Of a stretch of 64,000 nt of DNA, positions 12,546-24,164 are shown piece by piece (position 1 is the stretch's first letter; each line of letters begins with the position of its first letter). The DNA is from Theobroma cacao (Eukaryota; Streptophyta; Magnoliopsida; Malvales; Malvaceae), in contig NC_030859.1 in the NCBI RefSeq assembly GCF_000208745.1, positions 19,341,286-19,405,285 on the forward strand. Reading direction: 5' to 3'. The notes under the pieces were generated by a model. It had not been told where the DNA came from. It searched no databases and was given only the letters and a program-made list of their open reading frames with translations. A program made the position numbers and the translations under genes.

Positions 12546-12892
12546 TCTACAGAGCATTTTTTATGTTTAGGCATTTAATTTTGTCTTGTTTGTAATAAAT
12601 TATTATATGATGTTGTTATTGATAAAGTAATGTAGCAAACATATATATGCATATAGAAAATACAAAAATCTAATACAAATCATTATTAATAAAAAAATTT
12701 CAATGTAAACACATTTGATAATAATTCAAATGTAAACATCCAATATAAATACAAATCTAACTAAAAGGGTGGGGGTGGCTGCAGTTGCTGCTATGGTGAA
12801 GGTTGCGAATTCAATTGCTATGATGAGAAAGCCCTGGTGACGTCTAGCAATCTCCTCGATCCAATTACCTTCAATAATAAGTGATGAGAGAG
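12546..12892. other. AT-rich interval, nothing recognised
   Basis: Low-complexity AT-rich sequence up to about 12760, then a short GC-richer stretch leading into the truncated LINE. No gene or repeat boundary is clear. Confidence 0.4.
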
Positions 12893-13815
12893 AGCATTAG
12901 GGATTACAAGCTTATTAGTTTAGTTGGTAGCATCTACAAGATTATAGCTAAAGTGTTGGTGAATAGAATGAAGAAAATTATAGGAAAGATGATCGGGAAT
13001 CAACAATTTGCCTTTGTTGCAGGAAGATAATTAACGAATTGTGCTGTTATTGCAAATGAAGTTATGGATGTCATGAGAGAGGATCACGACGGAAGTGTGT
13101 TTTTTAAGGTGGATTTTGAGAAGGCTTACGACACAGTGAGTTGTGATTTTTTTTACTTCGTTTTAAGCAAGATGAAGTTCGGAGAAAAATGGAAAGGGTG
13201 GATCAGGGCGTGTATATCTACTGCTAGGGTATTTATGTTGGATAATAGGTTCCAACACAACAATTTAGGAAGAAAATAGGCTTAAGGCAAGGCTATCCCC
13301 TAACTCTGTTTCTTTTCAATTATGTCGTAGAGGCATTTAGTGTGAAGATAAGCAAGGCTGTGAGCTTAAGATTGTGCAAAGGAATTGAGGTTGGGAATAG
13401 AGGATTGGTAATCTCTCACCTGCAAATCGCTGATGACACAACCATAGTGTGTAGACCAACATGGGAATCAGTAATCAATGTTAAAAGGATTTTGAAGAGC
13501 TTTCAGTTAATTTTAAGGCTGAGAATCAATTTTCAAAAGAGTAGTCTATTTGGAGTTGGTATAGAGGACAGCTTGGCAGCTGAATGGGCAAGTAGAATTG
13601 GATGCAAATTGGAGAAATTCCCCTCGAGATACTTGGGTCTTCCGTTGAGGATAAAAAATAATTCAAAAGAAATGTCGAGGCTGGTGGTGAAGAAGTTTGA
13701 GACAAGACTTGTAGGGTGGAAAGGCAAAATGCTCACGATTGGGGGTAAAGTTACCTTTATTAAGTTAGTGCCTACCAACCTTCCTAATTTTTACATGACC
13801 CTTTTTAGATGCTAG
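12893..13815 (+). pseudogene. LINE reverse transcriptase (palm and thumb), frameshifted
   Basis: Blocks in order are ISLVGSIYKIIAKV, QQFAFVAGR followed by a stop, VFFKVDFEKAYDTVSCDFF (Asp A), then after a frame change GLRQGYPLTLFLFNYVVEAF, then in the frame 13342-13815 LQIADDTTIV (the ADD active-site box), FPSRYLGLPL and GWKGKMLTIGGKVTFIK. The catalytic aspartates are present here, unlike in the LINE at 5321-10843. One stop near 13030 and one frameshift near 13275 inactivate it. The family role is cDNA synthesis primed at the target nick. Confidence 0.85.
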
Positions 13816-14366
13816 TTGGGGTAAGGCAGGAGTTGGAAAGGATACAAAGGAGATTCCTCTAAAGTGGGACCCATGATTTTAGGAAAATTGACTACATCGA
13901 TTGGAGGTCAATTTGCACCTACAGGGAGTTTGGAGGGTTGTGGTGGGTCAACCTACAACTTAAAAATATGGTTTTGCTCAGTAAGTCGATTTGGAAGTTT
14001 TACAACAAGAAGGAAAGTCGTTGGAGAAAGATGTTGGTCGATAAAGAGGGTGGTGATCAAGGTAACCCTCTTCCGAGATGAAGAAATGCAATTAAGCAAT
14101 ACTTTATCTAGAAAAACATTATGAAGGTCATCAAGAAGAAGAGTACAAAGGAGTGGTTAAGGAGGGAACCGGCTTCATTCTAGTGAATGGTGAGAATCTT
14201 TGATTTTGGTCGAAGGATTGGATAGGGGGAGGATACTGAAAGAAGATCTCTCGAGGATTTTTGCATTAGCCACAATAAATAGGGCAATATGAAAGAGTTT
14301 GGTGTTTAGGAAGAAGAACTGTGGCAATGGAAAATTGAGATAAGACGTCCTTTATTTGGGTGGGAG
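13816..14366 (+). pseudogene. LINE ORF2 connector between RT and zf-RVT, degenerate
   Basis: Reads in alternating frames as typical L1 connector: DYIDWRSICTYREFGGLWWV near 13885-13945, LLSKSIWKFYNKKESRWRKM near 13975-14030, then LRREPASF before a stop. Stops and shifts are frequent. The open frame at 13864-14124 is in a non-native frame. Confidence 0.6.
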
Positions 14367-14738
14367 ATGGAACAATGGGAAAGATTATTGACAATCACAG
14401 AGGAGAACCCAGTGGTTAATGGGTATAAATATAAGGTAATTTGGAAATGGAGTTCAAGTGGGAAGTATTTAGTCAACTTATTTTACTGGACGATGGTCTC
14501 TAAAGACAGAGTCTCAAGCAACATATGGAAAAAGGTATGGAAGGGGTTTGCTCCATTGAAAGCTGAGATCTTCTATTGGAGGGTCATTAGAGGTAGGGTT
14601 GCAGTTCAAATGGAACTAGTTAAGAGAGGGCTATTGAGAGAAAATTTAGTACTCTATATGCTTTGTCGAGAAAGGGAAGTGACGGTCAATCCACTTTTCT
14701 TTAAGCGTAATGAAAGTTGGAAAGTCTGGATTAATTAG
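14367..14738 (+). pseudogene. LINE zf-RVT domain
   Basis: VIWKWSSSGKYLVNLFYWTM, then KKVWKGFAPLKAEIFYWRVI and VQMELVKRGLL match the zf-RVT region of plant LINE ORF2. The zinc ligands are eroded (YMLCRERE in place of CxxC), and the frame stops at 14738 where the family would continue. Confidence 0.75.
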
Positions 14739-14770
14739 GGAAAAGGTGGGGAATCCAATGGGTAACACAC

Positions 14771-15511
14771 TTGAAGGCTCCTTGTTTCTTTCTCGACTGG
14801 AGTGAGTTGATTAGAAATGGGGATAAGAGAATTTGGAACCTACCGTTCATTGTCATCATCCGGACCATTTGGTTAAGTAGAAACGACACGGTCTTCCAAG
14901 GCAAGTGTTGGGATGGGGACCAGTGTTTAGCTCTTGTTAATACCAAAGTCGCTTGGTGGGCAAAGGCTAAAGGGCCAGAGCAATGCCAATTTATTACGGA
15001 CCTCTTTAGGGACCTAATTCTTCATAGGCCTAGAATTCGAAATAAGAACAAGAGAGAAAAGATGTCATGGCAACCTCCAGAGAAGGGTTTTCTTAAGTTC
15101 AATGTTGACAGCACAATTAGGGGTTCGTCGAGGCAGGCAGCCATAGAGGGAGTCCTTAGAGATGAGATCAGGGCTGTCAAAGCAATATTCTCGAAAGCTG
15201 TTTAGATAGTGGATGCAAACATGGCAGAGATTCTAGCAATTAGGGAGGCTATTAAGATTTTTGGAGCCTCAAGATGAGTGAGAAGCCATGCTTTAATGGT
15301 TAAGAGTGATTCAAGTAATGTAGTCAGCTGGATCCGCAACCCTAAAAGAGCCCTATGGAAGCTTAAAAGAGATGCGATGATCCTAGAGGGGATTAAGAGG
15401 AGGATATGTGAGTGTAGGGCCAGAAAAATCAATAGGGAAGCCAACGGCATAGTTGACGAGTTGGCAAAATCTGGGATGAGAGAAGAAGAGCTGCTGTTCG
15501 TCCGTGACTGA
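14771..15511 (+). pseudogene. LINE C-terminal RNase H
   Basis: The frame 14771-15205 carries the linker (IVIIRTIWLSRNDTVF) and the first RNase H box KFNVDSTIRGS (Asp). It is followed by a TAG, then NMAEILAIREA (Glu), then a TGA, then VKSDSSNVVSWI (Asp) and REANGIVDELAKSG (Asp) up to 15511. All four acidic positions survive, but two in-frame stops break the chain. An antisense open frame across 15202-15540 is a shadow. Confidence 0.8.
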
Positions 15512-15860
15512 AGGGGTAGGAGGTGAGTGAAAGGATCCAAAAGCTGGGTGAGAGTCTTATCCTATTCCCCCTGCTACGATCCTTTTTTATGATTCACTGT
15601 TTTTATGTTTCTCTTAAAGCTAGATTTTCCTTTTCGATTTCATATACGCCTTTGGTTTTGGTTTTTCTCAGGCAAAGTTGCATAAACATAGCATAAGTTC
15701 TGTTTTCTTCTGATGTGTGTTCTGAGACGATGCAAGGCCAGATTGCTATGGGAGCCTCGATCTTATTCTTTGTAGGGATAGGTGCTGCCTTGCTAGGAGC
15801 TGTTGCCTAGCTAGGGACGGTCCACTACTTGCTATTGTTGCCTCATACAATGCTTAAGGT

Positions 15861-16060
15861 ATGGTGAGCTCTGAGGTTAGTGAAAAGGAGAAAAAGGGAG
15901 GAAAAATGATGATGAACAGGAGGCCGAAGGGAGAGAAAAATTATAAAAAATGGAATGAAAAGAAAATAGAGAGAAAAAGAAAAAAAAGGAAAAAGGAGAA
16001 AAACAAGAGAGAAGAAGAAGAAAAGAAAAAAAAAAACAAAAACAGAACAGAATAAAATAA
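15861..16060 (+). repeat. Purine-rich low-complexity tract (GA/AAG)
   Basis: Nearly 200 bases of almost pure A and G, which creates long but meaningless open frames on both strands (Lys/Glu/Arg on one, Phe/Ser/Leu on the other). Not coding. Confidence 0.85.
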
Positions 16061-16259
16061 AACAAATGCGTTGATCCAAACGAAGGAATCCAAAAGCTCT
16101 TGTTTCAAATTTTGGATTTTGGGGGGGGGAAAGGATTTAAGGGTGGGGTAAGAAGACTTCTTTTTATAGTTTATTGTCTTGGAGTTAAGGTCTGTTCGGG
16201 GGGAGAGAGAGGTCTCAATGCTGTTATGAGCTGTTCCTATGCTAATTTTTGAGTTGTTC

Positions 16260-16620
16260 TCTTGTGTCGAACCTTTCCTTGGTTTCAAAAAGTGACGTGG
16301 AATTGGGTGAGAGGGAGAGAGTGAGGGGATGGATTGGCACGATGACTTAGGACTTTTCTTTTAGTTCCTTTGATCTGTCTCGAGTGAGGGAAGATATTGT
16401 GGGAGTTTTTGAGTTTTCGTTAGCTGTTTTTGTGTTGTTCTTGTGTCGAACCTTGTTTGGTTTTTAAGTGGTGTGGAAGTTCTTTGTTTGAAATGCTGAG
16501 TTAATTTAGGATGAGAGGGGGAAAGTGAGGGATTGGATTGGCATGCCGATTTTGGACTTTTTTTCTTGGTTCGTCTGATCTGACTTGGGGGAGGGAAGGG
16601 TTCGTGAGAGTCTTTCATGA
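16260..16620 (+). repeat. Degenerate tandem duplication, about 180 bp unit
   Basis: The phrase CTTGTGTCGAACCTT recurs at 16260 and 16440. Each copy is followed by GGATTGGATTGGCA / GGATGGATTGGCA and a TTGATCTGTCTCG / CTGATCTGACTTG block in the same order. Nothing else in the interval to 16725 is recognised. It ends in an A-rich tail (ATAAAATAAAATAAAA) near 16726-16765 that could be the true 3' end of the LINE. Confidence 0.6.
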
Positions 16621-16765
16621 GGTTTCTGAGCTTAGACCTCCCAAGGCAATTGAGGTATGTTGGATAGGATGTTCCAGTTGCAAGGAAATTGCTTTCTTAT
16701 TTAAAGTCTATGGGTTCATCCAATGTTATAAAAAATAAAATAAAATAAAATAAAAAGAAAAAAAG

Positions 16766-17889
16766 GAGTTTTCAACCAAAATTAAGTTTTTAAATACTTC
16801 ATGTCTAAATATTTTTTTGATTAATTTGATAGTTTGGGTTCATAATTATAATTTAGGGAATAAAAATAGTATTGCATGTCAAATAATATATTGAAATTAT
16901 AATTCTTTCTTTTTTCAATTTGTTTTGTAGATATAACTTTTAATTATTTGATTTTTGTATTTAACTTTATGTGGTTTGTGGATGCTTATATTTAGTTTTG
17001 ATTAATAAATAGAAATTGTCATATCGTTAGTTGTTGAATCTGATAATTTGCTATATACGATCATATTTTATTTAATTCTAATATCTTATTTTATACTAAT
17101 GAGTAGTAATTTTGCATGAATGTTTGCTTGGTGACACATATTGTAAAATATGTATTTGATAAATTTTTACTAATGATATCATGCGCTGTTTTCAAAATAT
17201 GAAAAAAGATTGTGAACAATTATAGTCATCTTAGATATTTTTACTTTAAAATATTAAATGAATGTATAGAATTTACATTTTCTTTAATTTATTATTAAAA
17301 TTTCTGGTTTATGAATTTTAATATATTTATATTTTTTAATTATTATTATAATCATTTTAATTATTACACCGCTCAAAAAAAACTTCTAAATCCACCCCTG
17401 ACCTTTTGACTAGGACTTTTCCTCTGCTTGTTCTAACTTCATGCTGCAAGTTCTTTTTGCTGCCTTCTTTTGAGCTTTTCTTGGCCTTTTGGTGGATCTC
17501 TTGAGTTTTAATTTCAAGTAGGTTCGTTATGACCTTTTGGTGGATTTTCAAACAAAGCTTAACGTTTGGGGAGAGGATCGTGGACCACTGGCTGGAGCAT
17601 CCATGGGGGAGGACGTCGGTTGCAAAAAATGTTGTTTACATAATATATTGTTTATTACTTATTATTATCTAAATATATTATTTTATAAAATATAATTTTT
17701 TTATAGTTAATATAATTGACCTAATTATATATAGAAGATTAATCTATTAATATTATTATATATTTCGTAAACACATATATATAGTTTTCTTTGATGAAAT
17801 ACATATATAGTAATTTCAATATTATTCTTATATATAAACTATTAATTTGATCTTTTATGATCAACAGGAATCCATTTATATTTGCTTCT
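16766..17889. other. AT-rich interval, no gene recognised
   Basis: AT-rich sequence with a short GC-richer island at 17390-17620. The minus-strand frame there (17551-17357) is Lys-rich and matches no family I know. Nothing can be called. Confidence 0.4.
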
Positions 17890-18310
17890 TGACTAAAAGA
17901 ATCCAATTATTGGGGTGGGGAGGGAGGAAAAAGCTAAAATGGGTTTGAGTCAGATTGGGAGGCAAAGAAAGCTATATGGCCAGAATGAGAGGACCATTGT
18001 AATTAAATAAAAACTGGAAAGCAAAAATGTATTGGAACTGTCATTTTTCTTGTTGAGTAGTTTTTGTTACCTGTGTTTCTGGGAACTGTGTGTAATTAAA
18101 TGTACTAGAACACAGGGATGGTTGAGACCAGTGCGGAGGCTTCTGCTGCTAGCCGAAGGATGGGTGTTGGCACTGTATAGCGTTTTTGTGATTTTTGGAC
18201 AAGGGAGGGTATGCATGACTCAGCCTTCTGCCTGTTCCTTTGGGCTAAAGACTTGATCAGGCATCTTGTGTCCTTGTTTTACATCAATGAAATATTCTAT
18301 TTTCCCATAA
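17890..18310 (+). mobile_element. Possible LINE 3' UTR remnant
   Basis: The stretch ends with CCTTGTTTTACATCAATGAAATATTC, split here as CTTGTTTTACATC and AATGAAATATTC, which resembles 3' UTR ends of plant LINEs. It is GC-richer than its neighbours. No coding domain remains and the boundaries are guessed. Confidence 0.3.
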
Positions 18311-18504
18311 CTATACATATAGCTTAATAATCTTAATACCTCTTTTATAATGAAAAACATTCCAAACTTTAGTTCAGGTTTAGGAATCTGAATTTGGGAT
18401 CAGATAAAGTAAAAGATAGAAATTAATTGCTAAGAGAAACTAATGAAATCATTAATACGAGAACACAAGAAGAAGAAAAGGATAATAAAATACAAAAACT
18501 ACTA

Positions 18505-18832
18505 AAAATAAAAGCATAGCACTTGAAAAATAAAAACATAACATTTGAAAATTAGAAGCATAACACTTGGAAATAAAACATAACACTTGAAAATTAAACC
18601 AAAGCACTTGAAAGTTAAGTGCACAACACTTGACGATTAAAAACATAACACTTGAAATTCAAATGCATAACACTCGAAAGTTAAGAGCACAACACTTGAC
18701 GATTAAAAACATAACACTTGAAATTCAAAAGCATAGCACTTGAAAGTTAAGAGCACAACACTTGACAATTAAAAACTTAACACTTGAAATTCAAAAGCAT
18801 AACACTTGAAAGTTAAGAGCACAACACTAGAA
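18505..18832 (+). repeat. 21-22 bp tandem array, about 15 units
   Basis: The unit is close to AAAGCATAACACTTGAAAATT, with regular variants (CACAACACTTGACGATTA, CATAACACTCGAAAGTTA) that form a higher-order alternation. The same array occurs at 43555-43735 and near 51888-51975, each time just left of an antisense copia gag fragment. The association points to a single ancestral unit. Confidence 0.9.
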
Positions 18833-18900
18833 ATTAATTCAGCCAGCTGGAGACACAGTGCTTCCAGATCGACGAGGTACTGGAGTCTTGATCCCTAGGA

Positions 18901-19293
18901 TCATCTCAAGAGATTTTTGCCAGCTACCCTGCCCTTCGAACGCCTAACATTGCCAGAGTCGTTCCTCCTCAACTCTTTCTTGATCCTTTCCCACTCTTGT
19001 CGTGCTATGGATAGTACTTCGGCTAGTGTTAACATCTCTTTAGCATTAATCACATATTCCACCGCATCGGCAAAAGAGTTGGGAAGTGATGCGAGGAACA
19101 TCAGTGTTATCTGTTCTTTCCCCATCTTGACACCCAACTTCTTCAACTCTTCTATGATCTGGTAGAAGTTTTCTTCGTGCTTAGTAAGGCCTTCCGTCTC
19201 CTTCATCTCCAAACGGTATAAGTTCAGTGTGACCTGCCTTATCGTAAAAAATTTTGAAGCAGATATTTCAACAATAATATGATGGAAAATCAT
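18901..19293 (-). pseudogene. Copia gag fragment (UBN2 type)
   Basis: The minus-strand frame of 130 codons contains LNLYRLEMKETEGLTKHEEN, IIEELKKLGVKMGKEQITLM, FLASLPNSFADAVEYVI and EVLSIARQEWERIKKELRR, the gag_UBN2 pattern of Ty1/copia gag. Only the middle of gag is present; zinc knuckle and pol are missing. The first 30 codons are probably non-native. It lies just right of the 21-bp array and, with 19983-20216, belongs to a tandem duplication. Confidence 0.8.
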
Positions 19294-19852
19294 TCAAACA
19301 GCAAGAAATAATTGGAAGATGAAAATAAGAAACAAACAGGGAAAAAAGTGTAGCTCAACTATTTGTCACTGTACATGAAATGAAACAAGTTTACTATTGA
19401 AAAATTAAATTAATATAAAATCTATTTTTGATTTTCCACTCTTTCTCAATACCCTCCTAATAATACTTACTCACAGACCCACACACTTTAGCAAACCTAG
19501 AGTAAATTACAGAGTTGAGAGATGTTTTACTCCATAGAGATTCCAAAAGTACCATAGTCTTCCAAAACTTAAAATCACTTTTGTAACGTGAAGCCTAAGT
19601 AGAATAAGAATCCATATGTGACAAAAGTTCTACATAACTAAAAATGATAAAAAAAATTTTGAAGCAATCAAACATGACCTAAGTCTTTTAATTAATTGGC
19701 CTTAAAATGGTATCAAGTGATTTAGAATTTGAATTTAAGTAAAATATTATCGACAAAACGTTTTCAAGAACTATGCTTGTTTGGAATACGAAAATTTTTT
19801 TCTGAAGGTAAAACATTTTAAGGGTCAACAAGAAAAACATCCATTAATCTCG

Positions 19853-19891
19853 TAAAATGTCTTACGCATTTGAGAAGCGTAAGACATTTTA
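19853..19891. repeat. Perfect 15-bp hairpin inside a repeated module
   Basis: TAAAATGTCTTACGC, a 9-base loop, then GCGTAAGACATTTTA. Degenerate versions occur at the matching place in the modules near 20870-20905 and 21757-21795. The best stem is in this copy. Confidence 0.85.
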
Positions 19892-19982
19892 TGGAGAATA
19901 GAAAAAAATGCTCTTATATTAAACTTAGCAGTATAAGTTTGATGAATATTAATATATTTTTGTAAATTGATGAATTTTTTGC

Positions 19983-20216
19983 CTACTTCCTTGCCTTGAT
20001 CCTCTTCAACTTTTCTCGTGCTTTGGCTAGGGTTAACTTCTTTGTAGCATGAATCACAATTTTCACCGCATCAGCAAAAGAGTCGGGAAGTGATTCAAGG
20101 AAGATCAGTGTTTTTTCTTCTTCCGCTATCTCGACACGCAAACTCCTCAACTTGTCTATGATCTGGTCGAAGTCATTCTCGTGCTTGTTAAGGTCTTCAT
20201 CCTCCTTCATCTTCAA
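19983..20216 (-). pseudogene. Copia gag fragment (UBN2 type), second copy
   Basis: Contains LNKHENDFDQIIDKLRSL, EEKTLIFLESLPDSFADAVK and LAKAREKLKRIKARK, homologous to 18901-19293 and shorter. Right-hand flanks of the two copies (19220-19740 and 20220-20755) match closely, so this is a direct tandem copy with a period of about 1 kb. No 21-bp array lies on its left side. Confidence 0.75.
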
Positions 20217-22634
20217 ACGGTATAACTTTATCTCCCAATAATTCTTTGCCCACTATACCACAATTTTGAAGCAGATCGTTCATCAACAATGTGATGGAAA
20301 ATCATTTAAAAACAAGAAAAAATTAGAAAATAAAAATAAGAAACAAACAGAAAATTGAGGTGGTTCGGCTATTTGTCATTGTACATGAAATGAAACAAGT
20401 TTACTATTGAAAAATTAAAGTAAGATAAAATCTATTTTAAATTTTCCATTCTTTCTCAATATCCTCCGAATAATACTTATACACCCACACACTTCAGCAA
20501 ACCTTAATATTTTCCAGAGTAAAATATAGAGTCGAGAGGTGTTTAACTCCATAGAGATTCCAAAAGTACCATACTCTTCCAAAACTTAAAATAACTTTTG
20601 TAACCAGAAGCCTCAGTAGAATAGGAATCCATATGTGACAAGAAGTTCTACATAACTCAAATTGATAAAAAAAATTTTGAAGCAACCAAACATGTAAATC
20701 TTTTAATTAATTGGCTATAAAATGGTACCACGTGATTTAAAATTTGAATTTAAGTAAAATATTTTCCGAAAAAGGTTTTCAAAAGTTATGCTTTTTTGGA
20801 AGACGGGAAATTTTTTTCTAGATGTAAAACATTTTATAGGTCAATAAAAAAAACATCCATTGACCACATAAAATGTCTTATGCCTTTGAGAAGGGTAAGA
20901 CAATTTCAGGAGAATAGAAAAAATGCTCTTGTATTAAACCTAGTAATGTAGGTTTGATGAATATTAATATATTTTTAAAATTGATAAATATTAATATTTA
21001 ACTTAAATTATTAAAAAATAAATAATATTAATATTTAAATTTAAAAATTCTTTAATTTAAAATATTAATATTTAAATTATTCAATACTATTTCAATTAAA
21101 ACAATATTTAAAAAAAAATCATCCAATGCAATTTAATAATTTTTATTTATAAATTAAATAAATCTTACTAATAATTATAATAAAAAATATTTCAATTATC
21201 GTCATTTAATAAATATACATTTACAAATATAGGTTTTGTATGTTTTACTCTAATTGATGAATATTGATATTTTAATAGTGTGATGATAAAAAAAATGATT
21301 ACATGGAAATCTGTTAAAAAATTAGAGCTTATTTTCATTACAATATGTATATAAATGTTTCAAAAATATTATTATTGATTTTCCCCATTTCATTTCCATT
21401 CTTAATTTTAATGTGAAAATCAAATGGCACCATTGTTTTGTAACAAACTCCTATTTATCATTTTAATATCCAAATAACTCCACCACTAATGGTGGAAAAA
21501 ATTTTTCACGAGATGATCCAAATAATAGAAAATGTTTTTGATATTTTATCAAACAATAGAAAATATTAAATTTTCTTGTAAGAAATTTTTCATAGAAAAT
21601 ATTTTCCCCCAGCAAATTATTTTTTAATTACCAAACAAACTTTTGTATAATATTTTCTAGAAAACGTTTTCATGAGTTATACTTGTTTGGGATATCGAAA
21701 ATTTTTTCCAGATGTCAAACATTGTATGGATCAACAAAAAAAACACCCATTGATCACGAAAAATGTCCTACGCCTTTGAGAAGTATAAGACATTTTGTAG
21801 AGAATAGAAAAAAATACTATTATATTAAACCTAGCAATATAGATTTGATGAATATTAATATTTAATTTAAAATATTAAAAAATTAAAAATATTAATATTT
21901 AACTTTAATTATTAATATTTAAATTATTCAATACTATTAAAATAAAAAATAATAATTTTTAATAAAATCATCCAATGCTATTTAATATTTTTATTTATAA
22001 ATTGAATAAATCCTAATACTAATTATAACAAGAAAATTTTCAATGATCAGTGTTTGATGAATACACATTTACAAATATAGGTTTTGGATGTTTTACTCAA
22101 ATTGATGAATATTGATATTTTTACAGTGTTATGGTAACAAAATGATAAGATGGAAATCTTTTTGAAAATTAGAGTTTACTTTCGTTACAATATGTGGTTA
22201 AATATTTGGAAAATATCATCATTGATATCTCCCATTTTCATTTTCATTCTTAATTTTAAAGTGAAAACCAAATGACATAGTTATTTTGTAATAAACTCCT
22301 ATTTATCCTTTTAATACCTAGATAACTGCACCACTGATATTGGAAAATATTTTCCAATGGATGATCCAAATAATAGAAAATGTATTTGACAGTTTATCCA
22401 AACAATAAAAAATATTAAATTTTCTTGTTAAATATTTTACATAAAAAAATTTTCCCTAGTAAGTTATTTTCTGGTTACCAAACGATGTGCAGTAAAATAT
22501 TTTTTGAAAAATGGTTTCAGGAGTTATGCTTATTTGGAAGATGGAAAATATTTTCAGATGTAAAACATTTTATGGGTCAATAAGAAAAACACCTATTGAT
22601 CACGTAAAATGGCTTACACCATCGGAAGAGTAAT

Positions 22635-23320
22635 ACTTGCATAATAATCATGTTTTATATCAACAAAAATGTAAAGGGTGTTGATTTCGAGCAGAATATC
22701 AAACTCAAATGAGTGCCTCATATCTAGAGCCAACCTTTTATTTTTTTGAAAAAAAATCGAAATCAAACAAAAAAACTATCTTTGCTTGACATATTTTCAA
22801 AATTTTCCTCCAGCAAGTTTTTTTTTGATTACCAAACGGACCTTAAGTAGAGCGAAAATAAGTTGACCAACATCCGAAAAAAAAAAACTGTTTCAACACC
22901 TTACAAAACAAACAAAGCAAAAAAAAAAAAAGCATTTAGCATCAGAATCAAACTTTTTTTTTTTAACTTAAAAGCTATTATGAAACTTTTATAAAAAATA
23001 ATAACCTTTAAAATTAAAATAAAACTGTTTAATAAGCTATCTGTGGAAATAAATTATATAAGCTTTACTTTTGATTAAAATTACCACACTTAAAATAAAG
23101 CATAAAGATTCATCAGCATCAGCCACTACAAATAAATACCAACAGCATCAACAGGACATCCAAGATAATAGACGCATATATCATGTTATATATCAACAAA
23201 AGTGTAAAGGGTATCGATTAATTTAATGTTATATAATGGCAGATTTCGAGCAGAATATCAAACTCAAATTAGTGCTTCATATCTAGAGCCAACCTTTTTT
23301 TTTTTGAAAAAAAAAATATA
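22635..23320 (+). repeat. Two copies of a 130-150 bp segment, 545 bp apart
   Basis: The segments around 22640-22765 and 23180-23320 share ATATCAACAAAA-TGTAAAGGGT, GATTTCGAGCAGAATATCAA and ATCTAGAGCCAACCTTTT. The second copy has a short internal insertion. Between them lies AT-rich sequence without recognisable genes. Confidence 0.7.
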
Positions 23321-23329
23321 AAATCAAAC

Positions 23330-24160
23330 AAACCAAACCATCTCTACTTGACATATTTTCAAAATTTTCTCTTCCATATGAATTTTGAGCTTCTATTTAA
23401 ATCTTCAAAACATAACTTTGACGTTTGTTTGTTGTTGGTTTTTATGTTAAAGCATTGCAAAAAATATACATATGAGCCAAAGGAGAAAGGGATATATGTA
23501 CAGAAACAATAGAATAGAGGTGGATACCTCTCCGGCTGGTAAAGAGTACCCTCTCGTGTCCATAAGTCTTACGAACTCCAGTTCCCTTTCGCTGAGCACA
23601 TCATTCCTTGGCATTGTCGCACACAGTAGTTAGACCCTCGTCTCTCTCGTTAGCAAGTGGTAATACCCTAATTTTACCTTAACACCTTGAAATTTATGGA
23701 GGTAGAAGTTCCAAGTTCTCTTCACTTAATATGTGTGAATAAATGTAATATATAAAGATGTCTTGACGTTGAATATCTCATTTATTTTAAAAAACTAATC
23801 AAATATAATAGAGTAAAACACAAGACATATGTAGCACTTAACAAATAAATTAAATTCATTTTCTTCTCTACAATTCTCGTCGATATGATTTTCATTATAA
23901 TGTTTTTGTTTTCTGCACATGTGAAAGTTCATCACACATGTGATTGTGGATGACTAATGACCAAGGTACAGCTGCACAATAGGAAAACTTTCACATTGTG
24001 ATCATTCTTGAGTTGATTTGGTGGGTTATTTTTTTGCTGTGTATAGGTACGTAGCTATCCCTTCAACCAAGAAATTGTCAACAAGTTGGTTTCATAAATC
24101 TTTTGTTTCAATGCAGTAAGTCATGACTTTCAACATGTTCAATTTGTCCTATTTGAAAAT
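23330..24160. other. Mostly unannotated interval, one weak exon-like stretch on the minus strand
   Basis: No domain is recognised. On the minus strand, near 23616-23541, an ATG opens MPRNDVLSERELEFVRLMDT, then RGYSLPAGE, directly followed by a GTATCC donor-like site. The base composition is higher in GC than its surroundings. This could be a first exon or a gene fragment; the family is unknown and I would not call a gene on this alone. Confidence 0.3.
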
Positions 24161-24164
24161 GACG

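Larger units (their letters stand above)
12893..15860 (+). mobile_element. 5'-truncated L1-type LINE, plus strand
   Basis: The element enters inside the RT domain (ISLVGSIYKIIAKVLVNRMK near 12915) and runs through RT, thumb, zf-RVT and RNase H on the plus strand, followed by a 3' UTR. Truncation at the 5' end is normal for LINEs. The 3' end is uncertain: either near 15860, before a purine-rich tract, or at the A-rich tail 16726-16765. Confidence 0.85.
19740..22625 (+). repeat. Tandem AT-rich modules with period about 0.85-1.0 kb
   Basis: A module with CGTTTTCAAGA-CTATGCTTGTTTGGAA, the hairpin block and TTTGATGAATATTAATATAT recurs near 19745, 20760, 21655 and 22495. A second block (TGTTTTACTC-AATTGATGAATATTGATAT) recurs at 21241 and 22089, a spacing of 848 bp. 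The sequence has the look of non-autonomous DNA transposon ends (words such as GAAAATATTTTCC), but I cannot define TIRs. No coding capacity. Confidence 0.7.

Noticed and set aside
15843..16288. Several overlapping open frames on both strands
   Set aside because: They come from a nearly pure purine tract; composition is Lys/Glu on one strand and Phe/Ser/Leu on the other, so they are artefacts of low complexity.
17357..17551. Minus-strand Lys-rich frame as a small gene
   Set aside because: Short, compositionally biased, no start context or homology that I can recognise.
18505..18832. CRISPR-like array
   Set aside because: Units are directly abutting 21-22 bp tandem repeats without unique spacers, and the context is a plant genome.
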